Shown piece after piece: positions 32,323 through 40,933 of a DNA stretch of 47,376 bases. Source of the DNA: an uncultured Collinsella sp. (GTDB taxonomy: Bacteria > Actinomycetota > Coriobacteriia > Coriobacteriales > Coriobacteriaceae); assembly GCA_900545075.1 (NCBI GenBank), contig UQXT01000003.1, forward strand, positions 1-47,376. The letters run 5' to 3'. The position numbers were made by a program, and so were the translations under genes. Under the pieces are notes generated by a model, which searched no databases, was not told the DNA's origin, and worked only from the letters and a program-made list of their open reading frames with translations. Positions within the stretch are counted from its first letter, which is position 1. Each line of letters opens with the position of its first letter.

Positions 32323-33456
32323 ATGAGCACTTCGATTCAACCGAACGCGCCGTTTCGCGCCGATATCGTCGGCAGCTTTCTTCGTCCGCAGGCTGTAAAG
32401 GACGCCCGTGCCGCCTATGTCGCGGGTAAACTCGACGCTTCCGGCCTTAAGGCCGTCGAGGACGAGGCCATCCGCGACTTAGTGGCCAAGCAGAAGGCTG
32501 CCGGCCTGCAGGTTATCACCGATGGCGAGTTTCGCCGCAACTACTGGCACCTCGACTTTATGTGGGGGCTCAACGGCATTGTACGCCGTACCTCGCGTAC
32601 GGGCTATATGTTCCACGACGAGGAGACTACGGCTGATACCGCCGTGGTGACCGGCCCTATCAGCGGCGAGAACCACCCCTTCGTCGAGCACTTCAAGTTT
32701 GTCAAGGCGCTCGAGGGCGAGGGTCAGGTCGCGCGCCAAACCATTCCGGCACCGATCCAGACGTTCTCTGAGGTCACGCTCGATCGCTGCGACGGCCAGC
32801 AGGAGAGCCTGCGCGCTGTCTATAAGACCGATGAGGAGCTTGCCGATGCCATTGCAGCCGCTTATCGCACGGTGATCGCCGACCTGTACGCAGCAGGCTG
32901 CCGCAACATCCAGTTTGATGACTGCACCTGGGGCATCTACTGCGATACCGATTTTGTCGCCAAAACCGGCATGAGCCCGGTCGACCTGCAAAAGGTAAGC
33001 GAGCTGGGCGTGGCGCTCAACAACGCCGCCATCGAGGGCAAGCCCGACGACCTGGTCATTAACACGCACGTGTGCCGTGGTAACTACCACTCTACCTATG
33101 CCTTCGAGGGCGGCTATGACCCCATCGCGCCGTACCTGTTCGCAAACGAGGATGTCGACGCATTTTATCTGGAGTTCGATACGCCGCGCGCCGGTGGCTT
33201 TGAGCCGCTCAAGTACGTTGCTCCCGGCAAGAAGGTCGTGTTGGGCCTGGTGACCACCAAGGCCGCTGAGCTTGAGGACGAGGATGCCATCGTCGAGCGT
33301 ATTCACGAGGCTGCAAAGTATGTTCCGCTCGAGAACCTGTATCTGTCGCCCCAGTGCGGCTTTGCCAGCTGCGAGATTGGCAACAAGCTGACCGAGGACG
33401 AGCAATGGGCGAAGATCGCGCTGGTCAAGCGTATTGCCGAGCGTGTCTGGAAGTAG
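32323..33456 (+). CDS. MetE C-terminal-like cobalamin-independent methionine synthase family protein
   Basis: A 377-residue protein corresponding to the catalytic half of MetE, like YxjG/YxjH of Bacillus. Zn and substrate residues fall in NTHVCRGN (His and Cys) and LSPQCGFAS. The EFRRNYWHLDF and QFDDCTWGIY strands match the barrel. AAAGGGAGG precedes the ATG. It probably makes methionine from homocysteine with a methyl-folate or simpler methyl donor, as suggested for these short forms. A LysR gene and two palindromes lie upstream, so regulation at this promoter is expected. Single gene, followed by the uracil permease unit. Confidence 0.92.
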   Translation: MSTSIQPNAPFRADIVGSFLRPQAVKDARAAYVAGKLDASGLKAVEDEAIRDLVAKQKAAGLQVITDGEFRRNYWHLDFMWGLNGIVRRTSRTGYMFHDEETTADTAVVTGPISGENHPFVEHFKFVKALEGEGQVARQTIPAPIQTFSEVTLDRCDGQQESLRAVYKTDEELADAIAAAYRTVIADLYAAGCRNIQFDDCTWGIYCDTDFVAKTGMSPVDLQKVSELGVALNNAAIEGKPDDLVINTHVCRGNYHSTYAFEGGYDPIAPYLFANEDVDAFYLEFDTPRAGGFEPLKYVAPGKKVVLGLVTTKAAELEDEDAIVERIHEAAKYVPLENLYLSPQCGFASCEIGNKLTEDEQWAKIALVKRIAERVWK

Positions 33457-33578
33457 CAGTAGCGTTCGCAGGTGACGGCGCGTGAGAGACATGGCGTATC
33501 GCGTACAATGGTTCGGATCGTATCGTTCGGGCAGGTTATCCGATATGCCCGATCGCCCTTCCATTCGAAAGGACTCCC

Positions 33579-34913
33579 ATGTCCCAGTCTTCGACGCCCG
33601 TTGCCGCCGATGTCATCTACGACGCATCGTCGCTCGGCCGCCCGCGCATGTTCCTGCTCGGCCTACAGCACCTGTTTGCCATGTTTGGCGCCACCGTGCT
33701 GGTGCCCGTGCTCACCGGTCTCTCGGTTTCGGCGACGCTTTTGTTTGCCGGCTTGGGCACGCTGCTGTTCCACTTCCTGTCGCGCGGTAAGGTGCCGGCA
33801 TTCCTGGGGTCGTCGTTTGCCTTTATCGCAGGTTATGCCGCCATCGCGCCCAACGGCGAGACCGAGCTTTTGCCCTACGCCTGCCTGGGCGTAGCCTGCG
33901 CCGGCCTGCTTTATCCGGTGCTTGTGGCGCTCTTCTGCGCCTTTGGCGCCAAGCGCGTCATGCGCTTCTTTCCGCCGGTAGTGACGGGCCCCATCGTCAT
34001 TTCGATCGGTCTGATCCTGGCAAGCTCCGCCATTGCCAACTGCCAGACCAATTGGCTTGTCGCCGTTATCGCTGTTGCAGTGATCGTCATCTGCAACATC
34101 TGGGGCCGCGGCATGGTCAAAATCGTGCCGATCCTGCTGGGCGTCGTGGTGAGCTATGCCGTTGCGGCCGCGTTGGGTGAGGTCGATTTCTCTGGTGTCG
34201 CAGCCGCGCCGTGGGTCGGTCTTCCCATCGTGTGGAACAACACCGTGTTTGCGCTCTTTGGTCCGCAGTTCGATAGCGGTCTTGCCACGACGGCCATCAT
34301 CACCATCATGCCGCTGGCCTTTGCAACTATGATCGAGCATATTGGCGATATCTCCGCCATTGGCTCTACCTGCGAACGCAACTACATTGCCGATCCCGGT
34401 CTGCACCGCACGCTGCTCGGCGATGGTCTTGCCACGATTCTGGCTTCGCTCTTTGGCGCTCCGGCCAACACCACGTATGGTGAGAACACCGGCGTGCTTG
34501 CCCTGACGCGCGTGTTCGACCCGCGCGTGATTCGCATTGCCGCGTGCTGCGCCATCGTGCTTTCGTTCTGTCCCAAGTTCGCTGCCGTGATCGCCGCCAT
34601 GCCGGCATGCGTTATCGGCGGCGTGTCGCTCGTGCTTTACGGCATGATCAGCGCTGTGGGCGTCCGCAACCTCATCGAGAACCAGGTCGATTTCCAGAAC
34701 AACCGCAATGTGCTGGTGGCCGCTCTGGTGCTCGTGCTTTCACTCGGCATTGCCTACAGCACTGCCGGCGCCATCGTGTTGGAGCTAGGCGGCGTGACGA
34801 TTTCGCTTTCCGGCCTTGCCGTGGGCTCGCTGGTGGGCATCGTGCTCAACGCGATTCTGCCCGGCAATGATTTTGAGTTCGACGTTTCTGAGCTTGAGGA
34901 GGCTGCTGAGTAG
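33579..34913 (+). CDS. uraA: Uracil permease (NCS2 family, UraA type)
   Basis: A 444-residue nucleobase:cation symporter with about fourteen helices. It has the N-terminal LFAMFGATVLVPVLTGL, the GSSFAFIAGY strand-helix of helix 3, and helix 8 carrying ATMIEHIGDISAIG with the substrate-binding Glu. The helix 10 region GAPANTTYGENTGVLALT is the UraA-type substrate loop. AAAGGA precedes the ATG. Its leader has a TACAAT match and a short GGGCA/TGCCC hairpin that might affect expression, though no PyrR site could be recognised. A strong terminator follows. Uracil is the most likely substrate; xanthine permeases lack the AxxTTYGENTGV form. Confidence 0.92.
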   Translation: MSQSSTPVAADVIYDASSLGRPRMFLLGLQHLFAMFGATVLVPVLTGLSVSATLLFAGLGTLLFHFLSRGKVPAFLGSSFAFIAGYAAIAPNGETELLPYACLGVACAGLLYPVLVALFCAFGAKRVMRFFPPVVTGPIVISIGLILASSAIANCQTNWLVAVIAVAVIVICNIWGRGMVKIVPILLGVVVSYAVAAALGEVDFSGVAAAPWVGLPIVWNNTVFALFGPQFDSGLATTAIITIMPLAFATMIEHIGDISAIGSTCERNYIADPGLHRTLLGDGLATILASLFGAPANTTYGENTGVLALTRVFDPRVIRIAACCAIVLSFCPKFAAVIAAMPACVIGGVSLVLYGMISAVGVRNLIENQVDFQNNRNVLVAALVLVLSLGIAYSTAGAIVLELGGVTISLSGLAVGSLVGIVLNAILPGNDFEFDVSELEEAAE

Positions 34914-34934
34914 CAACTGCGTCCAGCTGAATCA

Positions 34935-34972
34935 AAAAATGGCGCCCATGCGTACGCGCGGGCGCCATTTTT
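34935..34972. terminator. Bidirectional Rho-independent terminator
   Basis: Perfect 13-base arms AAAAATGGCGCCC and GGGCGCCATTTTT. It serves uraA on the plus strand and overlaps the stop of the minus-strand esterase gene. Confidence 0.92.
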
Positions 34973-35633
34973 AATGCGTCAATATCCAGTGGATGCCATG
35001 TGCCATGCGCAGGTCGGTCTGGGCAAAGTGATTGCCGGGGTTGAGCTCCAGCGTTGTTGGAATGCCGCGCTCGACGAGCAACGCTTCCATCGCGCGTGTG
35101 TCGTCGAGTACATGCCGCATCATGCGGTTGGGCGTCTTGGCCTCCTTTTTGCCGAGTGACAGGTAGACGGCGCCGGACGTGTTCGGCATCGTGTGCTCGT
35201 GCGCATAGTCGATAAAGCCAGGAAACCACAGGGACCCCGATGCACTTGCGGCGCGGTCAAAGGCATCGGTTTGCCAGAGAGCCCAAAGCGAAAAGAGACC
35301 CGCCAACGAATAACCGGCAATGCCACGCCAAGCAGGTGGCTGTGGGAGCGATAATTCGACCTTTAGGATTATCCGGTTCAGCAGTTCATCGAGAAATCCG
35401 GACGCCTGACCGCCAAAGGGTTTGGCATTGCGTACAGTTCCGTCGCATTCCCAGGGACTCAGCTCGCGATTCCAATCGAGCCCTCCAATGGCGACAAGGG
35501 TAAACGGTGGGCAGTCGAGCTCAAGACAACGGTTGTAGACCTCGCCGCCGTCGCCCATGACCACGGGGAGGTAGATGACGGGTGCACCTTCCGTGTGTTC
35601 CGAATGAACGGTTATCTGCTTTTGCGCTTCCAA
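34971..35633 (-). CDS. Alpha/beta-hydrolase-fold esterase (IroE/BesA-like)
   Basis: A 220-residue putative esterase. The nucleophile elbow is GYSLAG (GxSxG, Ser about residue 110), the oxyanion strand is FTLVAIGGLDWN, and the catalytic His may be in NPGNHF near residue 200. Layout fits the Fes/IroE siderophore-esterase group, but no siderophore transporter is adjacent. A TTG at 35633 seems to be the start, with only a weak ribosome binding site; an ATG is available near residue 26, but it would remove a strand. Location cytoplasmic. Function inferred as esterase only. Confidence 0.75.
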   Translation of the reverse strand: MEAQKQITVHSEHTEGAPVIYLPVVMGDGGEVYNRCLELDCPPFTLVAIGGLDWNRELSPWECDGTVRNAKPFGGQASGFLDELLNRIILKVELSLPQPPAWRGIAGYSLAGLFSLWALWQTDAFDRAASASGSLWFPGFIDYAHEHTMPNTSGAVYLSLGKKEAKTPNRMMRHVLDDTRAMEALLVERGIPTTLELNPGNHFAQTDLRMAHGIHWILTH

Positions 35634-35742
35634 GGCAGGCTTCTCTCAGTGTTGTGATGTTGGCAGTCCCAATTGTCGCACGTCAGCGTATATCGGTTGG
35701 GCAGCATCAAGAACATTCGCGCGCGCGTCGTGCGGGCGCAAA

Positions 35743-35782
35743 CGGAAAACGCCACCGCCGGAGGGGAGTTCGGCGATGGCGT
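35743..35782 (-). terminator. Rho-independent terminator after the surface protein gene
   Basis: Twelve-pair stem, including one G-U pair, between 35749-35760 and 35771-35782, followed on the minus strand by TTTTCCGTTT. The intergenic stretch to the esterase gene holds nothing else I recognise. Confidence 0.75.
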
Positions 35783-35841
35783 CGTTAAACGGTGCTCGGG
35801 CTAGGCGCTTTCATGGGTGCCGTCCCGTGCATCAAAGGCGT

Positions 35842-37626
35842 CTATGAGCGCTTGCGGCTAACCACGGCGCCTGCGGCGATGGCGGCTGTTCCCGCAAGGG
35901 CGGCTGCCACGATGGCTGCGCTCGAGGCGTCGCCGGTTGCCGCGAGCTTGCCGGTGGTCTTGGCTCCCGTGGCTGCAACTGCAACGGTCTTGGTCGTCTT
36001 TGTGCCCTCGGACTTGGAACCCTCGGGCTTGGTCTCGCCGGGCTTCTCCTCGGGCTTGGTCTCCTCGGACGGTGCGATGACGGCTCTCTTGGCGACAGCA
36101 TCGTCGTAGGGGGAATCAATCACGGCATCGCCTGTGCCAATGACTTGGCCTGCCTCGTAGACGGTGCCGTCACTGAGCTCTTCTTTGGGGCGATAGTCAA
36201 TGACCTTGCCGCCTTCAGGCGTCAGGATGCTGGCGCCTTCGATTTCGATGGTGCCGATCGCCTTGCCGTCCGCACTCATGGCAAGGGCGAAAATCGCTGC
36301 CGTGTCTCCCTCGGCCGTGACCTTACTGCGGACGATGGAGATGGTCGCGGGCATAATGCCCTCGGTGGTCTGAGCATAGATGCCGATGTTCACGCCCCTG
36401 CGCTCAGGGGTGATCTCGCCATCCTGGTCTGTACTGTAGCAGTCGGGGCCATCGCCACCAGTCTCGACATAGCGGGCTATAGCCTTAACAACGGAGTCGC
36501 TGATGTAGATGTGACCGCCAGCGACGTTTGGCTGGTGGTTTCTGGTAGAGATTGCAACCGAGAATTTGCCTTCCGCGAACGCGTCCACGATGGAACCATT
36601 CTTGATGACGATGTCGTCCCCGTCAGTGATGAGGGCGATGGCCTGGCCGCCGCTCGCGCTTGTGCGGACCGTCACGGTCGCGTGATCGAGCGTAACGCCC
36701 TTGTAGGCATAGACACCATATTCAACACCGCTTGCGTCAAGGGAGGCGTTCGTGGCCGCGAGACTGCCCTCGGCGTCGACGGCAAGATCTCCCTGGGAGC
36801 TTGCCTCGACCTGGCTGCCGCCCGAGATGTCGATGTTGCCGTCAGCCCAAATCGCCGCTTCTTCTATCGAGCTTGCTTCTACCTTGCCACCGCCTTTGAT
36901 GATGATGTCACTGCCCGCGGCGACGCCGTAACCTTCGCCTCCTTTAGCGATCACTGTGCCAGAGGAATCGATGGTGGTCTTGCCCTTGGATTGGATACCT
37001 TCGGTACCGCCCGTTGCATTCACGGTGCCCGAGCCCGTGATAGAGAGGTCGCCCTTTGCCTCAATTCCGTCGGAAGTAGTGCTTGTGGTGTTCACGGTGC
37101 CTGGGCCAGAAATGGAGAGGTCGCCTGTGGATTTAATTGCATCGGCCTCGGCTGTCACATTGAGCTCATCCGTGCTATTCGAGCTCGTTATGTTCAACTC
37201 CGCTTTCTGGTTAGTGCCATCCTGCGCTTTGATGGCGGCTCCGGTGTAATCGGGCTCGGTTTTCACGGTGTTCTTGCCCTCGTACGCAATGTTGAGCTTA
37301 CCTGCAGCATTGATTGCACCGCCGTTATAGCCGTTGAGCTTCATATCGTCGGCGCCGTCCCAGCTCCAGGTGCCGGCCTCGTCGCCTGCCGCGGTGCCGG
37401 CGTTGTACTGGGTGCCGCCGACGTCCACCCACTCGGCCGCGAGCGAGACGCTCGGCATGAGTAGCGAGCTCACCGTAAGCGCGCATACGGCGCCTACAAC
37501 GATGCGACGTGTCACGCGGCGCCAGCTGCCGTGTGCGAGCAGCGTGCGACGGCGCACGTCGGGCTCGACAAAATGGGCTCCAGAGGTTTTGTCATTGCGC
37601 TGGGGGGTCGTGAACAAGGCGGCCAT
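35842..37626 (-). CDS. LAxTG-anchored surface protein with beta-helix repeats
   Basis: A 594-residue exported protein. The long basic N-terminus (about residues 1-45) and hydrophobic core IVVGAVCALTVSSLLMPSVSLAAE form a signal peptide. The mature part has irregular Gly/Ser/Thr/Asp repeats such as GDLSISGPGTVN and GDLSITGSGTVN, fitting a right-handed beta-helix. The C-terminus has a Pro/Lys/Glu-rich wall-spanning region (EETKPEEKPGETKPEG), then LAATGD, a hydrophobic helix and RKRS. LAATG suits a class E sortase. The ATG at 37626 follows GGGAG; longer starts have no better site. It probably binds host or polymer ligands at the cell surface. Terminated at 35743-35782. Confidence 0.83.
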   Translation of the reverse strand: MAALFTTPQRNDKTSGAHFVEPDVRRRTLLAHGSWRRVTRRIVVGAVCALTVSSLLMPSVSLAAEWVDVGGTQYNAGTAAGDEAGTWSWDGADDMKLNGYNGGAINAAGKLNIAYEGKNTVKTEPDYTGAAIKAQDGTNQKAELNITSSNSTDELNVTAEADAIKSTGDLSISGPGTVNTTSTTSDGIEAKGDLSITGSGTVNATGGTEGIQSKGKTTIDSSGTVIAKGGEGYGVAAGSDIIIKGGGKVEASSIEEAAIWADGNIDISGGSQVEASSQGDLAVDAEGSLAATNASLDASGVEYGVYAYKGVTLDHATVTVRTSASGGQAIALITDGDDIVIKNGSIVDAFAEGKFSVAISTRNHQPNVAGGHIYISDSVVKAIARYVETGGDGPDCYSTDQDGEITPERRGVNIGIYAQTTEGIMPATISIVRSKVTAEGDTAAIFALAMSADGKAIGTIEIEGASILTPEGGKVIDYRPKEELSDGTVYEAGQVIGTGDAVIDSPYDDAVAKRAVIAPSEETKPEEKPGETKPEGSKSEGTKTTKTVAVAATGAKTTGKLAATGDASSAAIVAAALAGTAAIAAGAVVSRKRS

Positions 37627-37766
37627 GGTTACTCCCATCCTCATAGGGCCTATGCGATTACGCCCAGCATATCTGCAGGATGTAGCCGGCGGTAGTGCCG
37701 TTTTGAGGGCAAAATGTCCAAAACTCGGGAAGCAATACATCGCGCGTCCGTGCGTTGCCTGGCTTT

Positions 37767-37807
37767 AAAAGAAAAGCGCGGAGCCGCTCGATGCGACTCC
37801 GCGCTTT
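37767..37807 (-). terminator. Rho-independent terminator after the purine permease gene
   Basis: Eleven-base arms AAAGCGCGGAG (37773-37783) and CTCCGCGCTTT (37797-37807), with the T-rich side on the minus strand (AAAAGAAAA on the plus strand). Confidence 0.85.
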
Positions 37808-37833
37808 GGTGTTCTGCTTTGGCAGCTTTGCCG

Positions 37834-39144
37834 CTACGCTACAAAGAAGTAGACGAGGAAGGCGAGGGCTGCGATCCACATGAGCGGCTTGATCTTGGAG
37901 GCCTCGCCCTTAAAGAGCGCGACGACCACGTAGGCGATAAAGCCCAGGCCAATGCCGGCAGAGATGGAGTAGGTGAAGGGCACGCCGGCGACAATCATGA
38001 ACGCCGGGAAACCCTGCGACACGTCGGACCAGTCGATCTCGGAGGCCTCGCTCATCATGAGGTAGCCGACGTAGACCAGAGCACCGCAGGTGGCGGCGCT
38101 GGAAACGATGGTGACGATGGGGGAGAAGAACGCGGCGAGAATGAACAGCACGCCGGTGGTGACGGAGGTGAGGCCCGTGCGGCCACCGTCGGCGGCGCCG
38201 GAAGTGGACTCGACGAAGGTGGTGATGGAGGAGACACCCATGAAACCGCCCACAGCAGCGGCGGCGGAGTCGACGATCAGGATCTCCTTGATATTCTCGA
38301 CGTTGCCGTCGTCGGTGAGGAACTCGCCCTGCTTGGCCACGGCCATCGCGGTGCCCATGGTGTCGAAGAAGTCACTCATGAGCAGCGAGAACGAGATGAC
38401 GAGGAGCGCGGGGTCGGTAAGGACCTTGACGATGGCGGGCACGCCGCCGGCGTCGGCGATGGGGCCACCAATGCTCGAGAAGTCGAGCGGGGCGATGATA
38501 CCGGTCGGAGCCTGGGTCACACCTAGGGGGATACCGGCGATGACGGCGACGACGATGCCGATGAGCAGCGAGCCGGGGACGTTGCGGCAGGCGAGGGCGA
38601 CCGTCACCAGGATGGAGATGATGCCGACGATGAAGGTGGGGGAGGTGATGTCGCCCAGACCGACGAGTGTACCGGCGCCAGCGGTGATAATGCCGGCATC
38701 GCACAGGCCAATCATGGCGATGAACAGGCCCAGACCCACCGAGATGGCGTGACGCAGGACAACCGGGATGGCGTCCATGATGGCCTCGCGCAGGCCACAA
38801 AGCACGAGCAGCAAGATGACGACGCCCTCAAGGAAGATGACGCTCATGGCCACGTGCCAGTCACCGCCGCAGACGGTGGTGGTGATTCCGGCGATCATCG
38901 CGTTGACGCCTAAGCCCGACGCGCAGGCGAGCGGGCGGTTGGCGAAGATGCCCATGCAGATGGTCATGATGCCGGCGCCCAGGCAGGTGGCGCAGGCGAG
39001 CGCTCCCGCATCGATGCCAGCGCCCGAGAGCACCGCGGGGTTGACGGCGATGATGTAGGCCATCGCCAGGAATGTTGTCAGTCCAGCGCGGAGTTCGGTC
39101 CCGATTGTGGACTTGCGCTCGCTGACGTGAAATAGTTCGTCCAT
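37834..39144 (-). CDS. AzgA/PbuG-type purine permease (NCS2 family)
   Basis: A 436-residue adenine/guanine/hypoxanthine transporter with about twelve to fourteen helices. The AzgA/PbuG marks are ELRAGLTTFLAMAYIIAVNP at the N-terminus, FANRPLACASGLGVNAM, LLMSDFFDTMGTAMAVA in helix 8 and GGFMGVSSITTFVESTSGAADGGRTGLTSV in helix 10. AAGGAAAGGG precedes the ATG at 39144; a longer frame reaches back to 39201. Transport is proton coupled. Purine-riboswitch sequence is not apparent upstream. Exact base specificity is not readable from sequence. Confidence 0.94.
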   Translation of the reverse strand: MDELFHVSERKSTIGTELRAGLTTFLAMAYIIAVNPAVLSGAGIDAGALACATCLGAGIMTICMGIFANRPLACASGLGVNAMIAGITTTVCGGDWHVAMSVIFLEGVVILLLVLCGLREAIMDAIPVVLRHAISVGLGLFIAMIGLCDAGIITAGAGTLVGLGDITSPTFIVGIISILVTVALACRNVPGSLLIGIVVAVIAGIPLGVTQAPTGIIAPLDFSSIGGPIADAGGVPAIVKVLTDPALLVISFSLLMSDFFDTMGTAMAVAKQGEFLTDDGNVENIKEILIVDSAAAAVGGFMGVSSITTFVESTSGAADGGRTGLTSVTTGVLFILAAFFSPIVTIVSSAATCGALVYVGYLMMSEASEIDWSDVSQGFPAFMIVAGVPFTYSISAGIGLGFIAYVVVALFKGEASKIKPLMWIAALAFLVYFFVA

Positions 39145-39337
39145 GCATACCCTTTCCTTGTTCGGCCCCGAGTTTAGGCCGATTGACACGAACTCACCCA
39201 CTATAGCCCCTTTACGACGCTGTTGTTCCTCGCATGTTGATGTTCGGCGCTTCGTAGCAGACGGACGGTATTTTTCGCATGAAAATGTGTGGGTACCGTA
39301 TACTTAAGCGGTTACAACGACCCCTATGGAGGAACGT

Positions 39338-39757
39338 ATGATTAAAGAGCTTTGCCACGACGAGGCTATCCTGTCCCAGCGTTGCGAGGTTGCGACCGTC
39401 GAGGACGAGTCGGTGGCACAGGACCTGATCGATACCATCAAGTCGCTCGACGATGCCGGCTGCCTTGCCGCTAACCAGATTGGCGTTACCAAGAAGGTTT
39501 GCGTCTATCTGGACGACGCCGGCGAGCCCCACGTGCTCTACAACCCCCGTCTGGTGTTTGGCCTGGGCGCCAGCAAGATGGAGGAGAGCTGCCTGACGCA
39601 CGAGGAGGTCACCAAGTCCACGCGCTATATCAAGTGCAAGGTTGCCTTTGACCAGATTGTCGACGGCAAGATGAAGGAGTGCCGCCGCGACTACGCGGGC
39701 TTTGAGGCACAGATGATCCAGCATATGATCGACCACTGCCAAGGTAAACTTGTCTAG
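39338..39757 (+). CDS. Peptide deformylase-like protein lacking the catalytic glutamate
   Basis: A 139-residue protein with the peptide deformylase fold. Motif 1 is CLAANQIG (normally GLAAxQxG), motif 2 is EESCLTHEE with the metal-binding Cys retained, and motif 3 is QHMIDH instead of QHExDH, so the catalytic Glu is Met. Both histidines that bind metal are present. GGAGGA lies five bases before the ATG at 39338; an in-frame ATG at 39326 has no site. A TATACT box at 39298 suits a promoter. Deformylation is unlikely; it may be a metal-binding or regulatory paralog, as in some Firmicutes PDF-like proteins. A terminator follows. Confidence 0.86.
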   Translation: MIKELCHDEAILSQRCEVATVEDESVAQDLIDTIKSLDDAGCLAANQIGVTKKVCVYLDDAGEPHVLYNPRLVFGLGASKMEESCLTHEEVTKSTRYIKCKVAFDQIVDGKMKECRRDYAGFEAQMIQHMIDHCQGKLV

Positions 39758-39789
39758 GGTGACTACAGCACCGCACTTCGTCTCTTTTG

Positions 39790-39825
39790 GCCCGGGCATG
39801 ACATTGTTGTCATGTCCGGGCTTTT
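39790..39825 (+). terminator. Rho-independent terminator after the deformylase-like gene
   Basis: Thirteen-base stem 39791-39803/39808-39820 with one G-U pair, followed by CTTTT. Confidence 0.85.
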
Positions 39826-39888
39826 GTGTTTAGCGCCTTTTTGTTTGGAGACAATGAAATTAGCAAGAACGTAAAGCTAGGAGGCGCT

Positions 39889-40854
39889 ATGTGTACGAGT
39901 ATTCGATTTACCGATAATTCTGGCCACATGTATCTGGGCCGCAATCTCGACTGGAGCTTTGACTACGGCCAACAGGTTCGCGTGATGCCGCGCGGGTTTC
40001 ACATTCCGTATTCGTTTATCGACGACGCGACAGCGGTGCACGCGGTGATCGGTATGTGCATCGATTACAGGAACTACCCTATGTTCTTCGATTGCGGCAA
40101 CGATGCGGGCCTCGCCGTGGCGGGTCTCAATTTCCCGGGTTATGCCGAGTATGCCGAGGACCCTGTCGACGGCAAGACCAATATCGCGGCCTATGAGTTC
40201 CCCCTGTGGGTGGCAGCGACGTTCTCGACGGTCGATGAGGTCGAAGCCGCGCTGCGCGACACGGTGATTGTCGCCAAATCTGCCGGAGAGGGGCTGGGCG
40301 TGTCGCTGCTCCATTGGATTATCGGCGACAGCCAGCGCAGCATCGTGGTCGAGATGATGGCTGACGGCCTGCATGTATACGACGATCCGGTCGACACCCT
40401 TGCCAACCAGCCGACCTTCCCGTGGCACATGGAAAACCTGCGCACCTATATCACTGCCACAAGCGATTTTCCGCAGACGGCGACATGGCGTGGCGCCGAG
40501 CTCAAGCCCTATGGCGCGGGCGCCGGCATGCGCGGTATTCCGGGTGACTGCTATTCGCCGAGCCGTTTTGTAAAGGCGGCGTACCTCAATGCCAATTACC
40601 CGCAAAAGGAGAGCGAGATCGAAAACGTCGTCCGCATGTTCCGTTCACTTGAGGGCGTGGTGATGATTGAGGGGGCGTCCAGGATGGGCGATGGCAAGTT
40701 CGAGAAGACTATCTACACCGGATGCTTTAGCGCGCGCACGGGCAATTATTACTACGCGATGTATGATGATCCGTCGATTCGCTACGTGAGCCTGATGGAT
40801 GCCGAGGGCGCAAGCCCCGATAGGCTCGTGGTTCCCGAGCCGCGTCGTTCGTAG
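39889..40854 (+). CDS. Choloylglycine hydrolase family enzyme (bile salt hydrolase or penicillin V acylase type)
   Basis: A 321-residue N-terminal nucleophile hydrolase. The ATG at 39889 follows AGGAGG, giving MCTSIRFTD, whose Cys2 becomes the nucleophile after Met removal. Arg18 and Asp21 in GRNLDW, the Asn in LANQPTFPWHMENL (Asn175-like) and the Arg in CYSPSRFVKAAY match the family catalytic set. It has no signal peptide, so it is cytoplasmic. An intestinal actinobacterial setting favours bile salts as substrate, but bile salt hydrolase and penicillin V acylase activity cannot be separated by eye. A longer frame beginning at 39826 would bury Cys2 and is rejected. Confidence 0.9.
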   Translation: MCTSIRFTDNSGHMYLGRNLDWSFDYGQQVRVMPRGFHIPYSFIDDATAVHAVIGMCIDYRNYPMFFDCGNDAGLAVAGLNFPGYAEYAEDPVDGKTNIAAYEFPLWVAATFSTVDEVEAALRDTVIVAKSAGEGLGVSLLHWIIGDSQRSIVVEMMADGLHVYDDPVDTLANQPTFPWHMENLRTYITATSDFPQTATWRGAELKPYGAGAGMRGIPGDCYSPSRFVKAAYLNANYPQKESEIENVVRMFRSLEGVVMIEGASRMGDGKFEKTIYTGCFSARTGNYYYAMYDDPSIRYVSLMDAEGASPDRLVVPEPRRS

Positions 40855-40877
40855 CCGTTAGCTTTACTGCAATGCAA

Positions 40878-40913
40878 AGCGGCCCTGCGTCTCTCGTGAG
40901 GTGCAGGGCCGCT
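40878..40913. terminator. Hairpin between convergent choloylglycine hydrolase and kup genes
   Basis: Eleven-base arms AGCGGCCCTGC (40878-40888) and GCAGGGCCGCT (40903-40913). The T run is weak on both strands; it is best as a terminator for kup on the minus strand. Confidence 0.65.
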
Positions 40914-40933
40914 GTCGTTGATTTATGACGTCG

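Noticed and set aside
36145..37464. 439-residue open frame antisense to the surface protein
   Set aside because: Covered entirely by a protein with signal peptide, repeats and LAxTG signal; the antisense frame has no such marks.
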